Assembly: GCF_014904755.1 (NCBI RefSeq)
Contig: NZ_JACZFQ010000095.1
Span: forward strand, 173,645 to 237,644
From: Neoluteolibacter marinus
GTDB lineage: Bacteria > Verrucomicrobiota > Verrucomicrobiia > Verrucomicrobiales > Akkermansiaceae
Length of the DNA: 64,000 nt
Direction: 5' to 3'
In this document: one piece after another, positions 28,801-34,639 of the stretch
Layout of the letters: every line of letters begins with the position of its first letter
Position numbering within the stretch: position 1 is the stretch's first letter
Position numbers and translations under genes: made by a program
The notes under the pieces: model-generated
Told to the model about the DNA's origin: nothing
Seen by the model: only the letters and a program-made list of their open reading frames with translations
The model's database searches: none

Positions 28801-30124
28801 GGCTTCCGCCAACGACGTCTATTCCTTCGACAACCGCTTGATCCGCCGCACCCGCTCCGACGGAAAAATCATCGACCTCCTCTACAACGGTGACGGCGAC
28901 CGCGTCTCCAAGTGGGTCCAGCAGGGCGGCCTCAACGAAAGCATCCACCGCTACCTCGTCGACCGCCAGAACCACACCGGCTACGCCCAGGTCGTCGAGG
29001 AAAGCGACGGTTCCGGCAACCTCGTCGCCCGCCATCTCTACGGGCACGACCTGATTGCCTTCGATTCCTGGATCGACCGCAGCAACGGTGTCCCGATCCT
29101 CCGCTCCATCCCCGAACGGCGTTGGTATCACTACGACGGCCTCGGCAGCGTCCGCGCCCTCAGCAACGACGACGGAGTTGTCACCGAGGCCTACACCTAC
29201 GACGCATACGGCTCCCTCATTGCCCACCAACTACTCGACCCCGCCAGCGGCGAGTTCGTCCTCCAAGACCTAGCCAGCTTCTCTCTCCTCACCGAGAACC
29301 GTTACCTCTTTACAGGCGAGCAATGGGACCCCGATCTCAGGATGTACTTCCTCCGCGCCCGCTACCTCAACCCCTCAACGGGCCGCTTCCAAACCCAGGA
29401 CGCCTACGAGGGCCGCAGCGGGGAGCCGCTGACACTCCACAAGTATCTTTACGTACACGCAAACCCAGTGGCATTTACCGATCCGACGGGCCATATGACG
29501 CTCAGTGAACTGGGGGCGAGCATACGCATTCAGCTTCGGAATGCGTGGACCCAAGTCCAGCGAGCGCAACCCATCATCCGAGCAAGCTATCGGGTGCTCG
29601 TTAATCTGCTTGTGATACTGAACATAGAAGCAACGCTAGCCGCCGCTGTTGAGAACAGAGATCTCCCGATGATCCTCGCCCTATTCCGTGCCACCCCATA
29701 CAATCTCCGATTACTTCGAAACTTCAATAAGCGCACAGCAGCAAACCCGGCGACGCTCGCTGGGGTCACAGGATTAATTTCACTCGGATCCAAAGCAGCC
29801 AAGGCAGCGGCGCTAAACGTGCCCCTGAAGATCAACGGGCTCGCTGATTTTCATGCTTATCGTGCCGACAAGTTGCGCAGCGTCGTCTTCATCGAACTGA
29901 CTGGAAGCCGACGTGAAGACCAGAAGCGAGCAAACCGTGTCCGGGCGAAGTTCTCATTGCTTGCACTTGCCGCCCCCCAGTCTCAGGGTGGTGGAAAAAC
30001 TTGGCATCACCATGAGGTTGTCGGAATCATGGAACTGGTAAAAACTTCGATTCACCAAAGCCTTGGACACGACGGCGGTGCCAAGTTCTGGTCCGTATTA
30101 AAGAACACACCCTACCGGCCTTGA
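16856..30124 (+). CDS. Giant secreted multidomain RHS-repeat polymorphic toxin with WHH nuclease tip
   Basis: 4422 residues from ATG 16856 with a Sec-type signal peptide (LCLLASISLSLAS). In order: an N-terminal beta-rich region; six cadherin-like repeats (about 300-853; recurring N-x-P-P-x-A and D-P-D-G-D); Ig-like and PKD-like domains; a von Willebrand A domain with MIDAS motif DHSGS (from residue 1354); two LamG domains (about 1632-1872 and 1975-2195) among PKD-like repeats; an RHS entry region near 2882; YD repeats (about 3085-4015); and an RHS core ending at DPTGH (about 4212). The tip (about 4216-4422) carries T-W-H-H-H (from 4382), MELV and GHDGG, matching the WHH nuclease family of the HNH/EndoVII superfamily. 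The tip is richer in A+T than the shell. Its stop overlaps a SUKH gene. Known RHS toxins cut nucleic acids of rival cells; export by a signal peptide rather than T6SS is inferred. Confidence 0.93.
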   Translation: MHRIPSPGVPQQLRPALCLLASISLSLASPTDPVVTRNAPHLNQGTVHGSVRVMQGSNFTLNSGLTVDGSLILPGHPEIKTNGGSNLPFVTDGGGSQQPDRYRLTLNNGVQLGGITLGTDAEALPEAPVPVPGSGNRTVHVNHPDDEVGEAGSIRSLTINHGESVIALDPGRYDRITLNGSSTLELQGGSEAEPAIYEVQQLTVNGGSRISVHGPVVLRLKNSLNLNGYMGDPDHPEWLELSISGGSFNLNGGSAYHGRAVIPSGSIIVNSGSLLHGLAFTDRLTLNGDGVIDCEPSGAAPNQAPIANGSEVTTPVGAPIEVPLQASDPEDQPLVYQIISPPQHGTLSTAGPMVTYTPDLGFSGTDIFYFKVSDGLAESEAAAVLIHVFQPNRPPVADDLVVVLNQGEIDTPLTLSAVDPDGDPVTYEILASPTQGVLNGDLAALTYSHTGERAKDVVADAFTYRALDPDGLASESATVTLLLQPVNRAPHADAAGVTVMEDGEIAISLSGTDPDGDLLQVEIVPDPEDPAGIPGPRYGSLSGDLPDLTYRPAPDFNGVDVFHYTVSDGAFTSAPAKVTITVLAVNDPPTATSLDLVVEEEGSLDFSLSADDPDGDPLAFEVNLPDDFPGQLSGEAPTLRFSPDTDFNGVAAFTFSVLDSSGSSASGQVRITVTPVNDPPTVVSADGLTQEDESIPITLAASDPDGDVLEYTLSLPGDFPGQLEGDAPELIFHPAANYHGTAYFEFTAIDPDGLESTAAVNLTVTPVNDIPVAAAARGTTHQGEPVTIPLTAQDIDGDPLTFALHDTPVGGTVVINGSTAIYQPEPAFSGIGRFNFTANDGAATSAPAEIVVEVDGDPVIQILSPLPGAVFKNGEPIEVVIEASDPEGRLAAIELAVDGVRVTGGADGRFVHDLGELEPGDHTIIASAIDTNGRTTLTAPVQITVTAENQAPVVFAGSDRTFSSGAPGPNLLVNGGNEEPLDGDLIPGWTSDDGSVWGQGVPQSRLRLGSYGVQTPLYPAADEGTYFFHVVSNTQAELWQDVALDSMSEVIATGSARLTFEALARTFQRTELLYSDYTGHPSAYFPTGELDRPSAAVEFWNDTTGEMLSRHLIDRAPVHDQWGKLAGSMTVPIGATRARVWLIATLLDPSTTDSQEKNDAMFDAVSLRFIAPGEDFLNGTVTDDGQPSDESITVNWTQISGPPAEIGDNSRPTTPVRLAVPGAYEFQLEASDGEKSSADTVAVTLLPGSTNQIPSLDAGDDLQVEYSSSPIPLSAMLVDDSPDITLEWSQLSGPGRVSLSDPFAAETKVSVPGPGTYVLHLKAYDGEWTVEDRLTLVVTTRTERPPLDLAIVIDHSGSMWALKSESDPSTPIYKARQAARRLISTLDPAKDRVAVRRMRGEFLPITSDLNLAAEKLVQPQGEPGTYGSFQPSNIDKGIQGALDHLLANPRETPADRAIVLFGDGAGPYADIAAREAREAGVRVVVIAFSNGIDPIDSVNMELQATVPADFLAAQSLPQTEVLLASLQRTLSLDVNRPPVVNAGNGMWLPDLNEQLILRGSYQDDGLPWDSQSSVRWEQVAGSGIATISDDSILTPRVTFDTAGEYRLKLTVSDGESSSSDIVTVRVAVPCEFPGPAGLTAWWPFDGNLRDAAGDHHLTRYGYWESPRFTEGPIRDAVQILDGGDILDGGLTGDLGLNSEAGFSIEFRMRARGDRASYIFAFVDPATGFPGKALTWGSPNLNPSYTARHLYLQSPPASTPTSTYGSARITESSQPLALDVWHHVVVTHDRGNNQTWAYIDGVGRKIFTSPIGPYFETDDQFSIGGLIPTVKGLNTYVTNDPLRRFDGDLDDLAFYSRPLSDNEVLRLFESAPHGKCPPTLNQAPVVDAGSPVRSDDLSAPVELDGFVSDDSSNLQIQWSMLSGPGAVTFGNPQAARTSATFGSPGIYTLQLEAFDGDATGRDTVQVHVGLETTLPAFTGLVSWISGNHHTDDLTANRQGVWSGTEAYAPVEVGDGFQFGDGNSYVRFLPPAQTSVSSTGGFTIEAWLQVPTSTTGTYNSTILALENIQGTRVQRVELTRVGSDPVIFWSLTNQAGGSTYGFYSNRYPSTAALPLDQPVHVALTWDPTDTKARIYLNGVLNKEQLLSNNPAAHFDKELFIGGYPGDARIFPGRIDELSFYQRTLTPAEILAIAEAGAAGKFPAASAGDPRVDAGADATLAPGESHTFTPQILLGDFDAASVNYSWSIVSGPGGVAFDNAALVQATATFPEAGRYFLQLTVSDGTLTVSDTLRVEVVAPVNQAPALSLPASLSLQIPQGSIDLDPSASDDGLPTGILNGRWVQLGGPATVSFAAQQGFATRATFPAAGSYSILFEASDGQLTTTREIDVTVLPEPSPNQAPVISAGDDQAAADAIFDLTGSATDDGKPGVQALAYRWNLASGPGPVDFADATSANTSASVSRSGTYRLRLSVSDGELSGSDELTIVVPDSAPALPNRAPTVALPAGRSIQQPASTATFVATVSDDGRTSGPLSFTWQQIDGPATATIATAAEASTLISANTAGSYLFELVVSDGELSTSARTSLVVMPPGNVAPVLSMSPAAPARPLETVTLSATASDDGLPANSLTYEWIQLSGPEIAFIADPLALETEVTFGSGGSYLFQLTASDGALSTRATVAWNVIGVPDIRIVSPDNGTQVTDRSLLNLQARAVIDGGRITAVRFEEGGTPIGSATRSSGTNDWLLKLPPLAIGTHSVTAVAISSDGQTATSPPLSFEIVDFEEQALTLDIVSPFEGDAITAPTPIIGSAYSTRLEAWSLSVTPLVAEEEPLPAPTWIAGGNHAVLDDELGIFDPTLLQNGTYQLTLSGTTTAGTAASYSIPVRVEGNMKIGHFSLAFEDLSIPLTGIPLSVTRTYDSRDPRGGDFGPAWNVGLKSIRIRKAGRIGYGWEQDQTISAIVPVYTVSPTTRKRVMISFPDGRTETFEPVFRARTPVSENHPNVQKFAEISEGTLEFKAVDGSSGTLEIVGDSSVIWNGPIPGRGTVIDITFNPADPGRFRYTEPEGTSYVIDEKLGLLSISEPNGNSLTINSQGVFHSNGENILFTRDPAGRITAVTDPAGEQILYGYDTHGRLHTVTDRVGEVTTYLYENAGFPHYLTSILDPRGIPAIRSEYDEDGRLISQMDAAGQTIEFEHDLADNREIIRDRLGHTTVHEYDDHGNVVRTTDALGGITRYSYDDHDNEVTVTTPLGLTTSRSYDARDNLLTETDPAGHVTRYTYDSDKRPLTISDALGQTTTLGYSYPGNLTAMADPAGTTTRFSYDAAGNLRTLTDAIGTTTTSTHDAKGNERSTVVTDSDGNLLRSESHDYDANGNRLSTTLHTGTGDLVTSFEYDEENRITLTTYPDGSTSGTVYNAIGKTWKTIDAAGRETVMSYDERGNQVRTDFPDGTFTTSTYDVEGRMTATTDAAGITTYTLHDALGRSIATILPDETMPASVLSEVADIASAPELADNPRSTTTYDADGRVTATTDALGNTTSFEYDAAGRRTAVIDALGHRTEFSFDAAGRQAATTDALGHTTGFTYDTAGRLTRTTLHDGTFSSTTYDPLGRRISTTDPAGEITRFEYDPQGRLVAVIDAEGGRTEYEYDSRGLQTVQRDALGRVTTYAYDGLGRRTARDLPGGQHETYDYDLLGRLTGRTDFNGRTTTYDYDPLNDRLLATVADPAHPSLALAHAPARFDFEYDSLGRRTAAMVKNASGTILHQDAWSYDLHSRLLVQASTTGTLRYAWNPSGTLAGVKSDTVDGYDLSFDYDELDRLATVHQGQEGVDPASYPIAGYGYDAVGNLVGTSYINQVTHGYTYDSLNRLTDLAVNRAGTGGFSTPLQAYGYTLNAAGHRTAIAELGGRTISHTYDNLYRLTGETIAGSTLLPTGQVLYTYDKVGNRLTRSSSGGLSALLPSQAHAFNANDQLDHHSYDANGNTTLSDVGTDNPTGPASANDVYSFDNRLIRRTRSDGKIIDLLYNGDGDRVSKWVQQGGLNESIHRYLVDRQNHTGYAQVVEESDGSGNLVARHLYGHDLIAFDSWIDRSNGVPILRSIPERRWYHYDGLGSVRALSNDDGVVTEAYTYDAYGSLIAHQLLDPASGEFVLQDLASFSLLTENRYLFTGEQWDPDLRMYFLRARYLNPSTGRFQTQDAYEGRSGEPLTLHKYLYVHANPVAFTDPTGHMTLSELGASIRIQLRNAWTQVQRAQPIIRASYRVLVNLLVILNIEATLAAAVENRDLPMILALFRATPYNLRLLRNFNKRTAANPATLAGVTGLISLGSKAAKAAALNVPLKINGLADFHAYRADKLRSVVFIELTGSRREDQKRANRVRAKFSLLALAAPQSQGGGKTWHHHEVVGIMELVKTSIHQSLGHDGGAKFWSVLKNTPYRP
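28277..29460 (+). repeat. RHS core repeat, main copy
   Basis: This stretch aligns without net insertion or deletion to 32464-33647 (constant offset 4187). Long blocks are nearly identical; around 29050-29230 only about three substitutions are seen in 180 bases. Homology ends where the toxin tips begin. Confidence 0.85.
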
Positions 30125-30645
30125 ACCCATTACTCTATCACCCAGCGGAACGGGAATCCCACTTCCCCTCAGATCACCCTCTCTGGAAGATCGCGCCGGC
30201 AAGCGACCACGTTCTCGTGGAGTTCGAACGACGGACAGCTTGTTCGCTCCCATCTTGGCTTGTTGGCCATCTGAAAATCCAGAACGGGGGAATGGTCCGA
30301 AGCGACTACTACGATGAAGACTTGTCGCCCTCTGACATTTTCTCAGTGATCCTAGATCCGTCGGATGAAGCTTGGCTCGGAGCGATCCAGCCACTACCCG
30401 ACTGGCTCGAACGAAGGGGTGACTTCGAGGACGACCCCGAACTTCTACCCGAACTTGCGCGACGCTATGGCGACATCTCCAAGCTGATCGTGCTTTATAC
30501 GGATGGCCACGTCTTCAACATGCTCGACTATCGCGAGCGACCGGAGAACCCACCCGTCGTCTACCTGGATCTCGAGGCCGGTGACGGATCGATTGTGACG
30601 CTTGCCCCAAGCATCGAGGACCTATTCCTGAAGCCGTCAGCCTAA
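30121..30645 (+). CDS. SUKH (SMI1/KNR4-like) immunity protein
   Basis: 174 residues from TTG 30121, overlapping the RHS gene stop by four bases (TTGA), which implies translational coupling. The protein shows the SUKH pattern: LPSWLVGHLKIQNGG (the conserved L-P...NGG block), an acidic middle, then VVYLDLEAGDG and a closing helix IEDLFLKP. SUKH proteins are a leading class of immunity proteins for nuclease toxins, including the WHH family. It should neutralise the WHH tip encoded just upstream. A paralogue sits at 34640. Confidence 0.85.
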   Translation: MNPLLYHPAERESHFPSDHPLWKIAPASDHVLVEFERRTACSLPSWLVGHLKIQNGGMVRSDYYDEDLSPSDIFSVILDPSDEAWLGAIQPLPDWLERRGDFEDDPELLPELARRYGDISKLIVLYTDGHVFNMLDYRERPENPPVVYLDLEAGDGSIVTLAPSIEDLFLKPSA

Positions 30646-30668
30646 GTCTCCACTCCTCCACATGAATG

Positions 30669-30692
30669 TGAATGGGGTCATGAATGGGGTCA
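30669..30692 (+). repeat. Tandem 12-bp repeat
   Basis: tgaatggggtca occurs twice back to back (30669-30680 and 30681-30692) in the short gap between the SUKH gene and the insertion sequence. It may mark an old recombination junction; no function is evident. Confidence 0.5.
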
Positions 30693-30826
30693 GTCCCCTC
30701 CAGGCTGCATTGTGGCCTTGACGATCCGTCGTTGTGCCGTTGGACAAGGGCGATGGCTCGGCCGATGAATGGGGCCGGTTCTCGCATTCGAACATTTTCG
30801 GATCTCGTGCTCTCCGTGCACACAAA

Positions 30827-30837
30827 GGGACAAGCAT
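30827..30837 (+). repeat. Target-site duplication, left copy
   Basis: gggacaagcat directly precedes the insertion sequence and matches gggacaggcat (32434-32444) at 10 of 11 positions. Ten- to twelve-base duplications are usual for the IS4 family. Confidence 0.75.
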
Positions 30838-32433
30838 GAATGGCACTAAATTTGGGCGGGCTTCCGGTAGCGTGAGCGGTGCGGGATTTCGACGTATTGG
30901 CGCCTGGGCGCGGTGAGATAGGGATAGGATTTCGGCCTTCTTTTCACTGCCCGCGGTTCGCGCCGGAAGGGCCTTTCCACCACCTTCTTGGTGGCGATGA
31001 GATCGAGCAGTTCGGCATCCATCCTGGCCGCCATCCGCCCGTGGTGATGGCGGCCGCGGTGCCGGGCGCGCCACGCCACCAACAGGTCGAGCGTCCCTTT
31101 GAAGCTCAGCGCACGCAGCGGGTGGTCCGACGCGATCGCCGCGCGCTGCATCATCGAGCGCACGAGGTTGTGGGCGATCATCATCAGGCGCAGGGTCTTG
31201 CGCGCCATCGCGGGGCTTTTGACCTCGAAGCGCTCCATGCCGAGCGTGGTCTTCAGATCGCGCAGCTTGAGCTCGATTTGTCCTCCGGACCATCTCCACT
31301 TCGTTCCGGTTCCCAGCGCGTGGCGTAGAGTTCGGCAAGCTCGGTCCAGTCGATCTCCGCCCCGTCGGTCAGGGTGGTGACGAGCACCATCTCGCTCTTC
31401 TTGCCCTCGCGGGTCTCGTAGCGGAAACGGAGGTAGCGCACTTTCAAGGTGGCTGGCAGGGCGTCCCATTGCTCCGGGGAAAGGCGGCTTCCGGCAGGGG
31501 CTTGCGCGGGCTTCTTCCAAATCACGAGGCGCTCGGATGGACCGAGCTTTTCGCCGCGCTGCCAGTCGGCTTGGAGGTTGCGGTGACGGGCCTGATGGAG
31601 GCGCATGAGGCTGTCGGTCCCTCGGGCCAGCAGCAGGCAGCCCAGCTCGTAGGAGTTGAAGGCGCGGTCGGCCAGGGCGAGGTCGCCTTTTCCAAAGTGA
31701 TGAAGCACTTCGCCGGCAAGGCTGCTGTCGTGTTCGCTCCATTTGCCGTCGGCGGCACCGAGCCAGGCCCCGCTGGAGAGATTGACCACGCCGACAAAAC
31801 CCATGACGGGAAAGCCGCAGCCGGGCTTCTGCCCGGAAGGTTGCGGATAGGCTTTCTGGTTGGCCGGGGTGTCCATGAGCCGGGCACTGCTGCCGTCCAT
31901 GGCCTTGAGCGTCATGCCATGCCAACGGTCGTTGTCGCGCTGGCGGACTTCCATGGCATTGCCGAGCTTGCGCTGCACCGCGGCGAGGAAGTCGCCGCGC
32001 AGGCGGCCGCGGGCGGTGCAGTAGGCGGCGGTGTTGCTGGCGGGCACCGGCTTGCCGGCTTCGGCGCACCAGGCTTGGACCTGGCCGACGGCTTGCGAGC
32101 AGGAGGTGTTGCCGCCGAGGATCTGGCCGGCCCACGCCCAGAAGGTGGTGGTCTGGTCGAAAGCTTGCCGGCGAGGGGAAGTGTCGAGTTCATGCATGAA
32201 GCGGGCGTCGAGGACGGGCGCGAACATGCGGGCGGTGTCGGCGATGGAGTTGGTCGCGATCTTCCGGCATTCGGAGCGGGTGCGGGCTTGTGCCGAAGCC
32301 TTGGCGCTGCCACGCAAGCGGGCGGAAAACCCTGTCAGGTACGGTGTCTTGTTTCTCACACCTCAGGAACCCGGCCGGGCAGGGTTTCCTAACAGCTTTC
32401 AGCACGGCGGAGCAGCCAAATTTAGTGCCATTC
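30838..32433 (-). mobile_element. IS4-family insertion sequence, 1596 bp
   Basis: The ends are perfect 18-bp inverted repeats: gaatggcactaaatttgg (30838-30855) and its complement at 32416-32433, flanked by an 11-bp target duplication with one mismatch. The single minus-strand transposase has a DDE pattern and a YREK signature typical of IS4, but it is broken by a 32-nt insertion, so the copy is probably unable to move by itself. It lies between the WHH toxin module and the orphan RHS module. Confidence 0.88.
30846..32359 (-). pseudogene. IS4-family DDE transposase, split by a 32-nt insertion
   Basis: The frame from GTG 32359 carries the first part (FDQTTTFWAWAGQI; D1 in KAMDGSS; D2 in LALADRAF) and runs to a stop at 31253. 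The C-terminal part (IELKLRDLKTTLG, ARKTLRLMMIAHNLVR) continues in another frame to TAG at 30846, inside the end repeat. Removing exactly bases 31281-31312 rejoins the frames and restores Y-x2-R-x3-E-x6-K (YATRWQIELKLRDLK), the IS4 YREK signature. No slippery run favours programmed frameshifting. The gene is therefore most likely inactivated. Confidence 0.85.
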
Positions 32434-32444
32434 GGGACAGGCAT
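32434..32444 (+). repeat. Target-site duplication, right copy
   Basis: gggacaggcat follows the right end of the insertion sequence and matches 30827-30837 with one mismatch. Confidence 0.75.
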
Positions 32445-34338
32445 CTTCCCACCTCGCCTAGTCACGGTTCACCAGGGTCAGGAAGGCGTTGATCCGGCCT
32501 CCTACTCCCTCGCCGCCTACGGCTACGGTGCCGCCGGCAATCTCGCCGGCACCAGCTACATCAACCAGGTCACCCACGGCTACACCTACGATACTCTCAA
32601 CCGCCTCACCGACCTCACTGTCGGTCGGGCTGGAACGGGTTGGCTCACGATACCGCTCCAAGCTTACGGCTACACCCTGAATGCCGCAAGACATCGCACC
32701 ACCATCAGCGAGCTGGGCGGACGCACCATCAGCCACACTTACGACCATCTCTACCGCCTGACCGGCGAGAGCATCGCCGGCAGCACCCTCTTGCCCACGG
32801 GCCAGGTAATTTACACCTACGACAAGGTCGGCAACCGCCTGACGCGCAGCAGCAGCGGCAGCCTCAACGCACTTCTACCCTCCCAAGCCCACACCTTCAA
32901 CGTCAACGACCAGCTTGACCACCACAGCTACGACGCCAACGGCAACAATACCCAATCCGAGGTGGGAACCGACAACCCCACCGGTCCGGCTTCCGCCAAC
33001 GACGTCTATTCCTTCGACAACCGCTTGATCCGCCGCACCCGCTCCGACGGCAAGATCATCGACCTCCTCTACAACAGTGACGGCGACCGCGTCGCCAAGT
33101 GGGTCCAGCAAGGCGGCCTCAACGAAAGCATCCACCACTACCTCGTCGACCGCCAGAACCACACCGGCTACGCCCAGGTGGTCGAAGAAAGCGACGGTTC
33201 CGGCAACCTCGTCGCCCGCCATCTCTACGGGCACGACCTGATTGCCTTCGATTCCTGGAACGACCGCAGCAACGGTGTCCCGATCCTCCGCTCCATCCCC
33301 GAACGGCGTTGGTATCACTACGACGGCCTCGGCAGCGTCCGCGCCCTCAGCAACGACGACGGAGTTGTCACCGAGGCCTACACCTACGACGCCTACGGCT
33401 GCCTCATTGCCCACCAACTACTCGACCCCGCCACCGGCGGCCTCGTCCTTCAGGACCTGACCAACTTCCCCCTCCTCACAGAGAACCGCTACCTCTTTAC
33501 AGGCGAGCAGTGGGACACCGACCTGGGAATGTACTTCCTCCGGGCCCGCTACCTTGTTCCCAACCTGGGCCGCTTCCATAACTCCGATGCTTACGAGGGC
33601 CGGAACGGTGAGCCCCTGACGCTGCACAAATACCTGTATACTCATGCGAATCCAGCGAATGGGATTGATCCGAGTGGTCACGTCACGATCAAGGAAGTAG
33701 CGACTACATTCGCAGTTTCAGGCTCGATCAATGCGGCATTTGGTCTCGGGTTCCGGATTGCTTCTGGTACACAAGACCCAAAATCCTTCTGGTCAGACAT
33801 TGGAACGGATTTTATTGTCGGCGGAGTAACCGCCCCCGTCGGGGGCTTGATAAGCCGCGTCTTTGGTCCTGTTATACGGGCAATGCTCCGCCCCGCTCTT
33901 CGAGCAATCGGATCCCTGCAAAGAATTACCGCCACTGGATTATGGCGCACAGGAGGACGCCGCCTTGTCGTGAACATCAGTCGATGGCTTTTCAATACGA
34001 ATAAATCCTATCCTCGCGTAGGATCCACCTGGCTGGGACGGATGCTAAAGCGATTGTTCCCAAACATAGCTTGGGACCAACATCATGTTTTCATCCAGCA
34101 ATCTTGGTTTAGAGCCGGCGGCCCAAATCAAATATTTGAAAACCTATTGGAGAACCGCGGCTTGCAAAGGCTGGGAAACGGGTATTGGAACCTTCTCCCT
34201 ATTCCTCGCTCGCTAAATGCAGCACTCGGAGCAAACACCGCAAAGGTTCGATTTTTGACGAGCATGTTCGCCACTGCGGTATACTCTACGATCGTATTTG
34301 GCCCCGCACAAGCTATCGCTGCCATTACTGATGACTAA
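32434..34338 (+). CDS. Orphan RHS core fragment with distinct HNH-like toxin tip
   Basis: The frame from the insertion-sequence edge to 34338 holds a 5'-truncated RHS core (from about 32464, TVHQGQEGVDP) nearly identical to the end of the giant RHS protein, up to DPSGH near 33680. A different tip of about 220 residues follows. It has hydrophobic glycine- and alanine-rich stretches, then a C-terminal D-Q-H-H-V-F-I-Q-Q segment with WNLLPIPRSLN, resembling HNH-type nuclease tips of RHS toxins. The tip is clearly richer in A+T than the core. No signal peptide or proper start remains, so it is a silent cassette unless recombined into the main gene. Toxin type is moderately sure. Confidence 0.8.
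   Translation, partial: GTGIFPPRLVTVHQGQEGVDPASYSLAAYGYGAAGNLAGTSYINQVTHGYTYDTLNRLTDLTVGRAGTGWLTIPLQAYGYTLNAARHRTTISELGGRTISHTYDHLYRLTGESIAGSTLLPTGQVIYTYDKVGNRLTRSSSGSLNALLPSQAHTFNVNDQLDHHSYDANGNNTQSEVGTDNPTGPASANDVYSFDNRLIRRTRSDGKIIDLLYNSDGDRVAKWVQQGGLNESIHHYLVDRQNHTGYAQVVEESDGSGNLVARHLYGHDLIAFDSWNDRSNGVPILRSIPERRWYHYDGLGSVRALSNDDGVVTEAYTYDAYGCLIAHQLLDPATGGLVLQDLTNFPLLTENRYLFTGEQWDTDLGMYFLRARYLVPNLGRFHNSDAYEGRNGEPLTLHKYLYTHANPANGIDPSGHVTIKEVATTFAVSGSINAAFGLGFRIASGTQDPKSFWSDIGTDFIVGGVTAPVGGLISRVFGPVIRAMLRPALRAIGSLQRITATGLWRTGGRRLVVNISRWLFNTNKSYPRVGSTWLGRMLKRLFPNIAWDQHHVFIQQSWFRAGGPNQIFENLLENRGLQRLGNGYWNLLPIPRSLNAALGANTAKVRFLTSMFATAVYSTIVFGPAQAIAAITDD
32464..33647 (+). repeat. RHS core repeat, orphan copy
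   Basis: Collinear with 28277-29460 with no net length change over about 1.18 kb. It provides long homology for recombination that would exchange the toxin tip and immunity genes of the main RHS gene. Confidence 0.85.
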
Positions 34339-34636
34339 CTACACTTACAAAAGCGGCGATTTTGTGCAGCTTGGCGATCGTGTAATGCTTCGCTCATTCT
34401 TCATTTTCAGGGATTATGGGCAAGTAGTCTATGTTCCAGGCGCATCGGATCCTCATCCCGACATGATCGACGGTCCGATCGAACACGTTGGCGTTAAACT
34501 CGATGGTGGAGATACCGCCGCTGTAACCATAGATCCAGAATCCAACACCGTAATCGGCCTTAGATTCATCGGCCGAGGTAGATTCGATGCTAATGCTGCA
34601 TTAGATCCAAGCACCCCGATCTTTGACGAAGAATGA
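34331..34636 (+). CDS. Candidate immunity protein for the orphan toxin tip
   Basis: 101 residues from ATG 34331, overlapping the stop of the orphan RHS frame by eight bases. The protein is small, acidic and soluble, with no signal peptide (KSGDFVQLGDRVMLRSFF, GPIEHVGVKLDGG). No family is recognised. Position and coupling are those of an immunity gene matched to the HHVF-type tip, with a SUKH gene starting three bases after its stop. It has no counterpart after the WHH toxin. The function is inferred from position alone. Confidence 0.65.
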   Translation: MTNYTYKSGDFVQLGDRVMLRSFFIFRDYGQVVYVPGASDPHPDMIDGPIEHVGVKLDGGDTAAVTIDPESNTVIGLRFIGRGRFDANAALDPSTPIFDEE

Positions 34637-34639
34637 AAA

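Noticed and set aside
26100..28900. Regularly spaced repeats suggesting a CRISPR array
   Set aside because: They are in-frame YD repeats of the RHS protein with degenerate codons; no CRISPR-like identical repeats or spacers exist.
31270..31320. Programmed -1 frameshift in the transposase
   Set aside because: No slippery heptamer is visible and removal of exactly 32 bases restores the family motif, which fits an insertion better.
32290..32433. Open frame running from inside the insertion sequence into the orphan RHS core
   Set aside because: Phase agreement across the element end; the first part is antisense to the transposase start and not RHS-like.
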